Below, one piece after another: positions 36,992 to 44,850 of a stretch of DNA of 64,000 nt. The stretch comes from an uncultured Gammaproteobacteria bacterium (lineage in GTDB: Bacteria; Pseudomonadota; Gammaproteobacteria; Enterobacterales; Psychrobiaceae). The first letter of the stretch is position 1. Each line of letters begins with the position of its first letter. The notes beneath the pieces are model-generated. The model was not told the DNA's origin. It saw only the letters and a list, made by a program, of their open reading frames with translations, and did no database searches. The DNA lies in contig CAKZQF010000031.1 in assembly GCA_937139475.1 (NCBI GenBank), positions 1-64,000 of the forward strand, in the 5' to 3' direction. The position numbers and the translations under genes were made by a program.

Positions 36992-37024
36992 ATCAGTGCT
37001 CATCTGAAATTTATACCAGCGATC

Positions 37025-37951
37025 ATGATAGTGTGGTTTTCAAGTCCGGCATTTTCGTGCTCCTGTATTCCACAAACTTTGCATGAATATTATGATCGTG
37101 CGGAGAGCATTGTGGTTGCGAAAAAAGGAAGTTGCGTGACCCAGCTTAATGAATATGGTTTTTGTCCAGATCAACATTGGAACTTTGCGATTGGCGAAGT
37201 GTTAAAAGGGTCATCTAGTCCAAACCGCACATTCCGCGGAGATTGGCCATGTGGTCTGAACTTCGGCTATGGAGAAAACTATCTTCTTTTTCTCTCTGAA
37301 TATGGAAAACCTAGTATCTGTAATGGCAGCGTAAGTCTTGATATTTCTGAGCCGGAATATGTCGCAGGGACAAGGCGTCTGTGGCCTGGAGTAATACGGG
37401 ATTATCGAGATGGAGTGAGCAAGGATCTCTCAGGCCCCTGGATATTTACAGACAACGGCTCCTTTTGCAGCATCCAACACTCACTTAAAGGGGCGTATTT
37501 GGCATTCACCTATTGGTACGCCGAAGCTGAAGAATGGTCTGAGAAACCTGTATTTAGCGTGAGAGGCACTAAGCCAGAGCCTAGAGTGCCCACTTTTGAG
37601 GTTACATTTCACCATCCACAGGACATAGTGACAGGTTCCGCAATATTTAAGGTGGGCGGCTCAAGATGGCAACTGTACCGTCGAACTCTTGCAATAATAA
37701 TTGATTCAATGATGAAACCCATTGAGGTCAACAGTGAAGTTATTGTGGGCGCTCCGGTACTCGATTTACTTAAGGCGATGAGCAAACCAATCGGAATTGA
37801 ATTATTTGCTAACCGTGAGGTCAAGTTTAGCGTACCGCTAAGAACAACTAAGAATGAGGATAACTCGATTCAATTTATGAGCAGGACTACTCGACTATCT
37901 AATTCAGCCGATAAGTTTCTATCATGTGTTAATTCCGCTCCAAGAAAGTAA
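37025..37951 (+). CDS. Secreted protein with NTR/TIMP-like N-terminus, possibly start-defective
   Basis: The mature N-terminus CSCIPQTLHEYYDRAESIVVAKKGSC resembles netrin/TIMP-like (NTR) domains, which begin with Cys-x-Cys after signal cleavage; conserved Cys recur at CPD, WPCGLN and SICNGS. The C-terminal half is unrecognised. The first ATG (37025) leaves a short signal lacking positive charge. In frame, 11 codons upstream, an ATC (36992) stands 9 nt after GGAGG and would give SAHLKFIPAIMIVWFSSPAFS, a normal signal peptide. The gene may therefore use a rare start, or have lost its ATG by a single base change. Confidence 0.6.
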   Translation: MIVWFSSPAFSCSCIPQTLHEYYDRAESIVVAKKGSCVTQLNEYGFCPDQHWNFAIGEVLKGSSSPNRTFRGDWPCGLNFGYGENYLLFLSEYGKPSICNGSVSLDISEPEYVAGTRRLWPGVIRDYRDGVSKDLSGPWIFTDNGSFCSIQHSLKGAYLAFTYWYAEAEEWSEKPVFSVRGTKPEPRVPTFEVTFHHPQDIVTGSAIFKVGGSRWQLYRRTLAIIIDSMMKPIEVNSEVIVGAPVLDLLKAMSKPIGIELFANREVKFSVPLRTTKNEDNSIQFMSRTTRLSNSADKFLSCVNSAPRK

Positions 37952-37989
37952 AGGCAAGCGTTCAGCCCATGCTCCTTTTCTCTAACTCA

Positions 37990-38073
37990 GTGTCCGAAGT
38001 TGGCCGTTATCTGCCGCTTAACTAGTAGTTCCCGCTTGGTCTTGAACGGCAGCAATCGGCCACTTTCGGACAC
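37990..38073. repeat. 84-bp imperfect palindrome carrying the GGCCAnTTTCGGAC element
   Basis: The outer arms GTGTCCGAAGTTGGCCG and CGGCCACTTTCGGACAC and inner arms (CTGCCGCTTAA with TTGAACGGCAG) make a stem of about 32 bp with a 20-nt loop. The right arm recurs at 43258, and related single arms occur at 39231, 44595 and 49181. The element looks like a small mobile or REP-like palindrome. Confidence 0.65.
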
Positions 38074-38163
38074 TGAACGTAACCATATGTGAACTTTTTT
38101 TTGGATAGTTGTTGCTGCGATGAGACATTGTTTGCTATTACCTTGTAAGGTAAGCTGTTAGCT
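38057..38163 (+). repeat. Cassette leader repeat, copy 1
   Basis: From CGGCCACTTTCGG to the core AAGCTGTTAGCT this stretch matches 43258-43482. Shared blocks are CACTGAACGTAACCATAT, GCGATGAGA, TTGTTTGCTAT and CCTTGTAAGGTA. Copy 2 has extra sequence inserted in two places. The end GTTAGCT resembles the integron R' core GTTRRRY and stands 45 nt before the next gene. Confidence 0.55.
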
Positions 38164-38207
38164 GCACAGGATTATGGCGGCGTACTTCAAATAATAAGGA
38201 AATTAAA

Positions 38208-38600
38208 ATGAAAAATATCATCAAACTAAGTCTGATTACATTATTCTCGTTAACTTCAAGTATCTCAATTGCAAATGAGATATCTCCAGGTTTTCTTAAA
38301 AAAGAAATAGGATTTGCTCATTCTCAATACTTAAAAGGCTCACCTGAAAGTGGGCTTTATGCGCTTGAAGCATTGGCTCGAATATTGGAATCCGATAAGT
38401 CTAATTCTTTGCGATCCGAGGTGGGAACAAATAATCTTTCATTTACTTACCTTAGAATTGGATTGTTACATGAAAGGTCAGGAAGCTATTCCAAAGCAAG
38501 CTCATACTTCAATAAAGCAATAGATTCATATGAAGGTGAAAATGTTGAAATTGCGCAGTTAAAAAAAGTAGTTTCACATTTAGATAGTAAGCGCAGCTAA
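38208..38600 (+). CDS. Small exported TPR-like protein (cassette gene)
   Basis: The 130-residue product begins with a Sec signal peptide (MKNIIKLSLITLFSLTSSISIA) and continues as an all-helical domain. The part LSFTYLRIGLLHERSGSYSKASSYFNKAIDSY has the spacing of a tetratricopeptide repeat, suggesting a protein-protein contact role in the periplasm. The ATG follows AAGGAAAT. Immediately at its stop an attC-like palindrome begins (CTAACAAGCC), typical of an integron cassette gene. Confidence 0.65.
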   Translation: MKNIIKLSLITLFSLTSSISIANEISPGFLKKEIGFAHSQYLKGSPESGLYALEALARILESDKSNSLRSEVGTNNLSFTYLRIGLLHERSGSYSKASSYFNKAIDSYEGENVEIAQLKKVVSHLDSKRS

Positions 38601-38695
38601 CAAGCCTATAAATGAAGATTCACTAAGGCTGCTATGCCATTTGCTGAGCAAATCGCCCGCCAGCATTTGGTTCACTTATTAACTGGGCGTTATAC
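38598..38695. other. attC-like integron recombination site
   Basis: It starts at the stop codon with CTAACAAGCC and ends GGGCGTTATAC, where GTTATAC fits the core GTTRRRY. Reverse-complementing the right end gives TAACGCCCAGTTAATAAGTGAAC, which aligns imperfectly with the left end (TAACAAGCCTATAAATGAAGATTCAC), and a central hairpin ATTTGCT-g-AGCAAAT is present. Length (98 bp) and layout agree with attC sites. Confidence 0.6.
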
Positions 38696-38713
38696 GGTAG
38701 TCTGAAAGCTCGT

Positions 38714-39058
38714 ATGAATCATTACAGAGTAAACATAACAATTTATATAGCCTTTATGTGTGTATATTTTTCGAGTTATTTTATATATGTAAATACATTG
38801 GGTGCTTTTACATACTCATTTATTGTAGGCTCTTTGCTGTACTACTTGGTATATCAAAGTTTGAGTTTAACTTTGGTGAAGATTAAATTGAATACGCTGG
38901 CTAAGTGGTTAGGAGTGCTATTACTTTCTTTTGTTTTGGTCTACAGCAAGCAGAATGAGAGTGTGATTTTGGCTATTCTAGATTCGCTGCTAATTGGTTT
39001 CTTTTTGTTGGGTTTTCTAAAGGCTACTGAAGGAATTAGGAGAAAAGGTAATTCTTGA
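38714..39058 (+). CDS. Small membrane protein (cassette gene)
   Basis: This 114-residue protein has four hydrophobic segments separated by short loops and no recognised motif. The start codon is 19 nt after the attC-like core GTTATAC, without an evident ribosome binding site; many cassette genes are translated this way. A TAACAAGG left-end motif of another attC-like site begins about 35 nt after its stop. Confidence 0.6.
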   Translation: MNHYRVNITIYIAFMCVYFSSYFIYVNTLGAFTYSFIVGSLLYYLVYQSLSLTLVKIKLNTLAKWLGVLLLSFVLVYSKQNESVILAILDSLLIGFFLLGFLKATEGIRRKGNS

Positions 39059-39091
39059 AATACCTAGATCTTAGTGAAATTGAAATATCCC

Positions 39092-39165
39092 GTATAACAA
39101 GGCACCACACACAGAAATTTTACTCGCTGCGCTCCCAAAATCTGGTGAGCTTGGCGTTAACACCA
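39092..39165. other. attC-like site (imperfect)
   Basis: It runs from CGTATAACAAGGC to CTTGGCGTTAAC. The ends are complementary at GTTA/TAAC, and a central palindromic block (ATTTT-ACTCGCTGCGCTCCC-AAAAT) has the look of attC hairpins. The core GTTAACA departs from GTTRRRY at one position, so the call is tentative. Confidence 0.4.
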
Positions 39166-39331
39166 GTTTCCCTGCTTCCCCTTTGTGTCGGCAACTGCCC
39201 TTTAGGATTGTCTTTTTCAGGGGGCGGTAAACGGCCAATAAAGAACTCTGAGCGCAACTCCTACATTGTCCCCTCCTATCTTGTAAGGTAGGATAGCTAG
39301 CAAGGTCAATATAACAAGCTGTTAGGTGTCT
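39166..39331. repeat. Noncoding cassette-like segment ending in the leader core GTTAGGT
   Basis: It contains the element TGTGTCGG...AGGGGGCGGTAAACGGCCAATA (39184-39240), related to 44555-44615 and 49123-49195. The block CTTGTAAGGTAGGATAGC-(t/c)AGCAAGGT ends with CAAGCTGTTAGGT at 39327, shared with 43436-43482. The core GTTAGGT fits GTTRRRY and is followed within 5 nt by the next gene's ATG. No gene lies in this segment. Confidence 0.5.
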
Positions 39332-39715
39332 ATGAGTGAGAAATTTAGGGCATGGTTTATCTTGGAAATAAGCATGTACTCTTTCCCAGTGCTGTTAGGA
39401 GCGGCAGTAACTTGGCTGACTCTTACTAATGAAGCTCCATGGCATGTTCAATTCTTTCAAGTAACATTTATTATTTCTTGTGTATTATCACTTAAAGCGG
39501 TATGGGAAATGATGCAGTTTGCGTTTAATGATAAGTGCATCAAGAATCCAAAAATCACCTTAACTTCAATCCTATTTTGGTTTGTAATCTGGGTAGGAGT
39601 AGGAATTTTTGCTATCAGTAGCATCGGTGTAGGCCTAGCTTTTATTGTGCCGATACTTGTGGTTTTACATTTGGGGTATTTGACTCGTAAAGGTTTTAAG
39701 TTCAGTACCTACTAA
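39332..39715 (+). CDS. Small membrane protein (cassette gene)
   Basis: This 127-residue protein has four hydrophobic segments (about residues 12-30, 40-57, 77-97 and 100-118) and no family I recognise. The ATG at 39332 directly follows the cassette core GTTAGGT; an in-frame GTG two codons earlier lies inside that core. An attC-like inverted repeat follows the stop. Confidence 0.6.
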   Translation: MSEKFRAWFILEISMYSFPVLLGAAVTWLTLTNEAPWHVQFFQVTFIISCVLSLKAVWEMMQFAFNDKCIKNPKITLTSILFWFVIWVGVGIFAISSIGVGLAFIVPILVVLHLGYLTRKGFKFSTY

Positions 39716-39730
39716 GCGCATCAAAGTGAC

Positions 39731-39797
39731 GTCAAACGCTAGGCTGACTCACATTCTTCGCTAATTTTAGCCAAGCGTTACCCGCATTTCATGCGGG
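39731..39797. other. attC-like inverted repeat plus adjoining hairpin
   Basis: AACGCTAGGCT (39735-39745) and AGCCAAGCGTT (39769-39779) pair at 10 of 11 positions around a 23-nt loop, a compact attC-like layout starting 15 nt after the previous stop. Directly adjoining, CCCGCAT-ttc-ATGCGGG (39781-39797) is a perfect 7-bp hairpin followed by a second GCGTTAC. Confidence 0.5.
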
Positions 39798-40295
39798 CGT
39801 TACCAAAGAATCTCAGTGTCTGTTTTGTGTCGTTTAGGCGACATAAATGCGCACTGAGCCTTAAGGTCGACTTTCGGATCATATAGCTGACATTTATTTC
39901 ATACTTCAAAGTGATGTGAGGCACAAAGTAAGTTACGCTAAATAGTGCCAATGAATCATCCAAAGGGACGCTATGCGCGAGACAGTGTGAAAGTGGATAA
40001 ACGCAAGAGGAATTCAAATCAACCCTACCACCAGTTTGTGTTACAGACCTCACGTTTGAGGCTGTTTTGTAACGTTGCACACATGGATGGTCGGATACTG
40101 CCTCACTGTAATATCTGGGCAAGATAATATCGAAATTTCCGGCAAAGTTGCTAAGTAGGTAACTTTCCGATACGTTATTCTCAAAATATAAAACTGCCCG
40201 TAAAGGCTCAAGGTGAATATAAATTGAGAGTTAACTACACCGCGCTAGTTAAGTGTTGTCCGCTAAATGCTTAACATTATATTTCTAAGGAGAGA
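39798..40295. other. Noncoding stretch before the GGDEF-EAL gene
   Basis: About 500 bp without a gene I can support. Frames of 60 and 114 codons occur on opposite strands but show no signal, domain or ribosome binding site. A related palindromic block (CAGTGTCTGTTTTGTGTCG...GCGCACTGA, 39813-39858) belongs to the repeated intergenic family. Confidence 0.4.
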
Positions 40296-43028
40296 ATGAT
40301 GTCTTCAGGTAGATCAGCGATGCGCTGGCAAGATACGATACAGTTTCGATTTTCCCTAGGAGTGGCAATTATTCTTCTCGCAATGGCAACTGCAATATAT
40401 GGGGCTGTTCATTTTTTTGCTAAAGATTTTCTAGTCAACAAGAACAAAGAACTAATAAATGAAACCGGTTCATTGATAGTATCTGAGTTGTCCCGCCAAA
40501 TCAGTGTTGCTGAATCGCTGACCCGTACCTTAGCTCAGGCCGGGGAAAATCTACCTAAAGATCCACAACTTTTTTTCGATGTCATTCCAGAGATACTTAA
40601 TATTACAGAATATCAAGACATTGTAGCTGGTGGCGGAATTTGGCCAGAACCAGAACAGTTCACACCAGGCGTAGAAAGACGCAGTTTTTTTTGGGGCCGA
40701 GATGGAAGAGGGCAGTTGCGATATTTTGATCAGTATAACCGACACGGCGGCGCAGGTTATCATCATGAAGAGTGGTATGTACCTGCTCGTCACTCTCCTC
40801 CCGGAGAGTGTATTTGGTCTAAGTCATACAAGGATCCTTATTCATTCGAACCAATGGTAACCTGCACGGTAGCCATGTTTAGCCAGAAAGAGTTTTCTGG
40901 CAATGCTACTGTAGATATTAAGCTAAAAAAATTACAGCAGTTTTTGCAAGAAAGTAGTGCCAAGCTTGGAGGATATGCCTTTGCGGTTGATCGCAGTAAT
41001 AAGTTTTTATCATTCCCCAACGAGAAACTAAGTTCTGTCATTAGTTCTGGGGACAAAAATAACCTGTCGAGAGAATTTTTTACTGTAACCGACCTCGCGA
41101 GTATGAATAATCTCTTTAAGCCTGTTGCTGATATCCTAAATTCAATCAATCTCTCGCTAGTAAAGAATATAAAAGAAAAAGATCAACGAATCGCCGAAGA
41201 GATTGCCCGGGATAGCTATCAAATATCCGAAAGTGAGGCACTGCTAATTGCAGCAAACATCTCGGTATTGAGGAACAAAAATGGACTTCGACTAAATAAG
41301 AACGTATCAATCGCCCATCAGCAGGATCTGCTACTCGATGAGCCTGTGCTTATATCGATATTCTTAATGCCTAAAACCATGTGGAAAATAGTTGTAGTTA
41401 CGCCTCAAAGTTTGGCCACGGTCAGTGCTGAAAATGCGGCAAGTATGGTTATGTTGCTAATCATTACGGTACTGATTAGCACCGGAGGGTTGGGCTTCAT
41501 ATATTTTCGGCGCAGTGTAATTAATCCAATCTATAAGATGGCCAACCAATTGCAGCGAGCGATCACTGATAATTCCACGGCAGAAGTCAGGTTGTTAGAG
41601 GATCGTCGCCAGGATGAAATTGGCATGCTCGCCCATTATTTCAATCAATCAACTTTAGCGTTAGATAACATCAATCATAACCTTCAACTAGAGATTAAAG
41701 AGCGTAATCAGGCTGAGCAGAAATTGAAACACATGGCGTTGCATGACTCCTTAACTAATTTACCGAATCGGACACTGTTTCAAGATAGGTTGGTGCAAGC
41801 AATTGCCTTTGCGAAACGCAATCATAAAAAGTTTGCCTTGTTTTTCGTGGATTTAGATAACTTTAAAATTATTAACGACACCTTAGGACACGAAATTGGC
41901 GATAAGCTACTGCAACAAGTTGCTAAGCGGGTCACTGAAGCCGATCGAGAAATTGATACGGTAGCCCGTTTAGGCGGCGATGAATTTGCGTTTATTATTA
42001 ATAAGCTTAAATCTATCGATGATGCGATGGTATTTGCACAGCGCCTGAATGACCTGTTTAACGCACCAATAAAGATAGACAATAATGTCATATCGGTTGG
42101 AATCAGTATCGGTATTACAGTTTTCCCGGATGATGCGACAAATATCAAAGAGCTACTGCGTAATGCTGATATAGCTATGTACCAGGCAAAAGCTGATGGA
42201 CGTAACACCACACGCTTTTTTGTAAACGATATGAATATCAAGCTACAGAAAAGCAAACAGATTTTATCTGACTTAACCATCTCACTAAAGCAGGATGAAT
42301 TCGAACTCTATTACCAACCACAATTTAGCATTGACAATGGTGAGTTGATCGGAGCGGAGGCATTGATCAGGTGGCACCATCCTGAAAAGGGCATGATACC
42401 GCCGATTGAGTTTATCCCAGTGGCCGAGCAAAGTGGTTTAATCAACGAGCTAGGTGACTGGGTGCTAACGCAAGCTTGTCGGCAAATAAATGCTTTTAAC
42501 AATGCAGGATTACCATCGCTTACAATAGCCGTTAATATTTCACCAGTACAATTTCGGCACAAGAATTTCGTCCAGAATATACAAACAATACTTGAACAAC
42601 ATGGCGTCTTGAGTCGTTATATTGAATTGGAGATCACGGAAAGTGCGGTGATGGACAATGTGGAGAATGCTATAATTATCATGCAAACTTTGCATGACTC
42701 GGGATTTCAATTATCCATTGATGATTTCGGCACTGGCTACTCCTCGCTCAGTTACCTTAAGCGATTTCCTATTCAAAAAATAAAAATTGATCGTAGCTTT
42801 ATCTCAGATATCGAGCACGATGAGGACAGTCAGGCTATAGCTACTGCAATCATTCAAATGGGGCATTCATTGGGGCTCAAAGTGCTAGCTGAAGGTGCTG
42901 AAAATGAAGCACAGCTGAGAATGCTTCACGATAAGCAATGTGACTTTGTTCAAGGATATTATAGAGGCAGACCAATGCCAGCAGGTGAGTTTATTGAACG
43001 TTATAGCTTTGTGGATTATGACAGTTGA
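40296..43028 (+). CDS. Membrane sensor protein with HAMP, GGDEF and EAL domains
   Basis: The 910-residue protein has a membrane segment near residues 18-38, a periplasmic Cache-like sensor (about 40-380), a second membrane segment (near 388-408), a HAMP domain, a GGDEF domain with intact RLGGDEF and an RxxD inhibitory site (REID), and an EAL domain. EAL motifs EALIRW, NISPVQF, EITES, DDFGTGYSS, KIDRSFI and AEGAEN are complete, so both synthesis and hydrolysis of c-di-GMP are possible. Two ATG codons in a row follow AAGGAG; the second (40299) has better spacing. It has no cassette-type neighbour site at its 3' end; a terminator lies at 43207. Confidence 0.92.
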   Translation: MMSSGRSAMRWQDTIQFRFSLGVAIILLAMATAIYGAVHFFAKDFLVNKNKELINETGSLIVSELSRQISVAESLTRTLAQAGENLPKDPQLFFDVIPEILNITEYQDIVAGGGIWPEPEQFTPGVERRSFFWGRDGRGQLRYFDQYNRHGGAGYHHEEWYVPARHSPPGECIWSKSYKDPYSFEPMVTCTVAMFSQKEFSGNATVDIKLKKLQQFLQESSAKLGGYAFAVDRSNKFLSFPNEKLSSVISSGDKNNLSREFFTVTDLASMNNLFKPVADILNSINLSLVKNIKEKDQRIAEEIARDSYQISESEALLIAANISVLRNKNGLRLNKNVSIAHQQDLLLDEPVLISIFLMPKTMWKIVVVTPQSLATVSAENAASMVMLLIITVLISTGGLGFIYFRRSVINPIYKMANQLQRAITDNSTAEVRLLEDRRQDEIGMLAHYFNQSTLALDNINHNLQLEIKERNQAEQKLKHMALHDSLTNLPNRTLFQDRLVQAIAFAKRNHKKFALFFVDLDNFKIINDTLGHEIGDKLLQQVAKRVTEADREIDTVARLGGDEFAFIINKLKSIDDAMVFAQRLNDLFNAPIKIDNNVISVGISIGITVFPDDATNIKELLRNADIAMYQAKADGRNTTRFFVNDMNIKLQKSKQILSDLTISLKQDEFELYYQPQFSIDNGELIGAEALIRWHHPEKGMIPPIEFIPVAEQSGLINELGDWVLTQACRQINAFNNAGLPSLTIAVNISPVQFRHKNFVQNIQTILEQHGVLSRYIELEITESAVMDNVENAIIIMQTLHDSGFQLSIDDFGTGYSSLSYLKRFPIQKIKIDRSFISDIEHDEDSQAIATAIIQMGHSLGLKVLAEGAENEAQLRMLHDKQCDFVQGYYRGRPMPAGEFIERYSFVDYDS

Positions 43029-43206
43029 TGAAAAGACAACTTGTATTCGAGTTAAGAAAATAACGCATACAATGAATTTAAACGTTAATTGAGCATTTGG
43101 ATAACAACTAGCAATGGTTTAAGGGGAAAATTGAAATCGAAACGCTTAGATGCTTTGTTGCCGAAGGCACCTTTAATCAAGAAAACGTGTAATGTGCACA
43201 TTTGGC

Positions 43207-43235
43207 AAAAACGGTCTATTTTTGATGCCGTTTTT
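43207..43235 (+). terminator. Intrinsic terminator downstream of the GGDEF-EAL gene
   Basis: AAAAACGG and CCGTTTTT form an 8-bp stem with a 13-nt loop and a T-rich end, about 180 nt after the stop. Confidence 0.6.
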
Positions 43236-43257
43236 AAATTAGTAAAACTTCCGCTTA

Positions 43258-43482
43258 CGGCCACTTTCGGACACTGAACGTAACCATATATAAACTTATT
43301 TTTAGCAAAAATTTATTACGCCGTAGCTTGAGCATCACAAAATATTTCTATTTCTTTGCTCCATTACACCTTATTTTTATACTGTTTTTTGATAGTCATT
43401 GCCGCGCCGCGATGAGATGATTGTTTGCTATAACCTTGTAAGGTAGGATAGCTTACAAGGTATAGATAAAAAGCTGTTAGAG
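43258..43482 (+). repeat. Cassette leader repeat, copy 2
   Basis: It aligns with 38057-38163 at both ends and has about 120 extra bp inside. It carries CCTTGTAAGGTAGGATAGCTTACAAGGT, a palindromic block (CCTTGTAAG...CTTACAAGG), then AAGCTGTTAGAG. The final core GTTAGAG lies 8 nt before the next gene. The pattern fits a cassette junction. Confidence 0.55.
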
Positions 43483-43489
43483 TTTCTCA

Positions 43490-43834
43490 ATGTCATACGA
43501 TAAAATTTTAGTTAGTGGGAATGGTGAAGAGTTTCCTTACTCCGAATCATTTGACGAAGAGTCCTATTATTACCAGATCAGTATTGCTTTGGGTGACCGT
43601 GATGGAGAACTATTTATTTCAAGATGGGGCTCTCACATCATATTTGATGACGATGAAAGTTGGTTGGACTTCAAAATACCACCGGATGATTATTTCCCTA
43701 ATCAACGCGAGCTTAGTCACGCAAATATACTGACCTATATGGAGACTATATTAGAAAGGGAATCTGAAGGTAGAGTCATTCTAAAGGAAGAGGTTGAGGA
43801 GCATTATCAGAGGTTTTTAAAGTCAGAGTCATGA
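43490..43834 (+). CDS. Small acidic protein of unknown function (cassette gene)
   Basis: The 114-residue, strongly acidic cytoplasmic protein has many Glu/Asp and aromatic residues (SFDEESYYYQIS, DDDESWLDF) and no recognised domain. Its size and acidity recall immunity proteins, but nothing shows this. The ATG is 8 nt after the cassette-type core GTTAGAG. An attC-like left end (CTCTAACAAGCC) begins 4 nt after its stop. Confidence 0.6.
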   Translation: MSYDKILVSGNGEEFPYSESFDEESYYYQISIALGDRDGELFISRWGSHIIFDDDESWLDFKIPPDDYFPNQRELSHANILTYMETILERESEGRVILKEEVEEHYQRFLKSES

Positions 43835-43837
43835 AAC

Positions 43838-43870
43838 TCTAACAAGCCTATCAAGGCGGATTCGCAACGC
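43838..43870. other. Left half of an attC-like site
   Basis: CTCTAACAAGCCTATCAAGGCGGATTCGCAACGC has the same left end as the site at 38598 (CTAACAAGCCTAT). No matching right half with GTTRRRY precedes the next gene, which begins within 10 nt. The cassette junction therefore looks truncated or fused. Confidence 0.45.
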
Positions 43871-43877
43871 TATCACA

Positions 43878-44447
43878 TTGGTTTCAAAGGAAAAGGCGCA
43901 ACAGATTGTGCCAGCATTGCTCACGGCTTATGGGGGCGTTGATGTAAAGTTGATGAATGAAGATTTACTTAGTATTGCTAGATATGCAGCTAAACAACTG
44001 CAAACTGAAGAAATAGTCGCATTTGCTGATCGTAATCTCACAAAGGGAGTCTATTCTGACTACCTTCTAGCGATAATAGATGAAGAGAATAAGGTGTGGG
44101 AGTTAGTGTCTGCACTATTTGAATCTGCGGTTAAAGATCTGGGATATGATATTCCATGCTTTGAAGAGGCTATTATGGGCTTGATTCGGCATCATCTTAC
44201 ATTGATCGCAGAGGAAAAAGTTGAACCATGGGAGCAGTTTCGAATTTTACTCTTTGATATTGACGAATTTGATCTTCATGAGAATATCACTTCATACGTA
44301 GGTGATTCAATCGGCATAGAAAGTCTTTACGGTTGGTTTCATGCAATAGACGATGTCGACTCGGAATCGGACCTTATTAAGATTAAAAAAGGCCTTATAT
44401 CGGAAAGCAAGATTTGGTTAGAGAAGCATCCATGTAACAAGGCATGA
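43878..44447 (+). CDS. Protein of unknown function, start uncertain (cassette gene)
   Basis: The 189-residue frame begins with TTG at 43878, and the frame stays open upstream into the half attC-like site and previous gene. The first ATG is at codon 26 (MNEDLLSIARY), preceded by weak G-rich sequence. The product is helical and acidic, with no membrane segment and no family I recognise; FDIDEFDLHENI and YGWFHAIDD are its most distinctive parts. The gene may have lost its own 5' end in a cassette fusion. TAACAAGGC at its 3' end begins another attC-like site. Confidence 0.55.
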   Translation: MVSKEKAQQIVPALLTAYGGVDVKLMNEDLLSIARYAAKQLQTEEIVAFADRNLTKGVYSDYLLAIIDEENKVWELVSALFESAVKDLGYDIPCFEEAIMGLIRHHLTLIAEEKVEPWEQFRILLFDIDEFDLHENITSYVGDSIGIESLYGWFHAIDDVDSESDLIKIKKGLISESKIWLEKHPCNKA

Positions 44448-44520
44448 AAACTGATTCGTAACAGTTGGCTCGGTTCCACTTCGCTTCACAATTTCGCCAA
44501 CTATTGCTCACCCTTAATAC
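44432..44520. other. attC-like site (decayed)
   Basis: It begins TGTAACAAGGC inside the last codons of the previous gene. AACAGTTGGC and GCCAACTATT form a stem of about 8 bp around a loop containing CACTTCGCTTCAC. The right end reads CCCTTAATACC, where a normal core would be GTTRRRY, so the site may be inactive. Confidence 0.4.
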
Positions 44521-44850
44521 CGCACCCCAGAACACCAGCGTCTCTTATGTGTCGATAATTGCCCTCTGAGCAACAAACTAGCAAGGGGCGATAAACGGCC
44601 AATATCGGACTCTGGTAGTATACTTCTAACACTGTCACACCATTGGGTCGTCAATGTTGGACTTGCTGCACTGTGAATTTTTGAGATACATTTTCTTATG
44701 CGATTTAGGTCAACAAAGTTCGCTAAGAGGAAGCTAGCAACTCGTTAACCCTAACGTCCGCTCAAAGCTCATTGATTCTACTCCAATCCACGGTCAGCTC
44801 GAAGTGTATAACTGACACTATTTTATAACAGTGCTGACCACAAACTTCGT
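44521..44850. other. Gap with a copy of the intergenic element
   Basis: TGTGTCGATAATTGCCCT...AGGGGCGATAAACGGCCAATATCGGACTCTGG (44548-44614) is one copy of the family also found at 39184 and 49123. The remainder lies behind the convergent LysR gene; GTTAACCCTAACG near 44743-44756 is a short palindrome. No gene is seen. Confidence 0.45.

Noticed and set aside
39055..39291. 78-codon frame after the membrane protein gene
   Set aside because: It reads through the attC-like site and intergenic element; its composition follows those repeats, not a protein.
39778..40122. 114-codon frame on the minus strand and a 60-codon frame opposite at 39945-40127
   Set aside because: They lie across repeated intergenic palindromes, show no domain, signal or ribosome binding site, and overlap each other on opposite strands.
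43089..43277. 62-codon frame downstream of the GGDEF-EAL gene
   Set aside because: It covers the terminator at 43207 and the repeat at 43258; no ribosome binding site or recognisable protein features.
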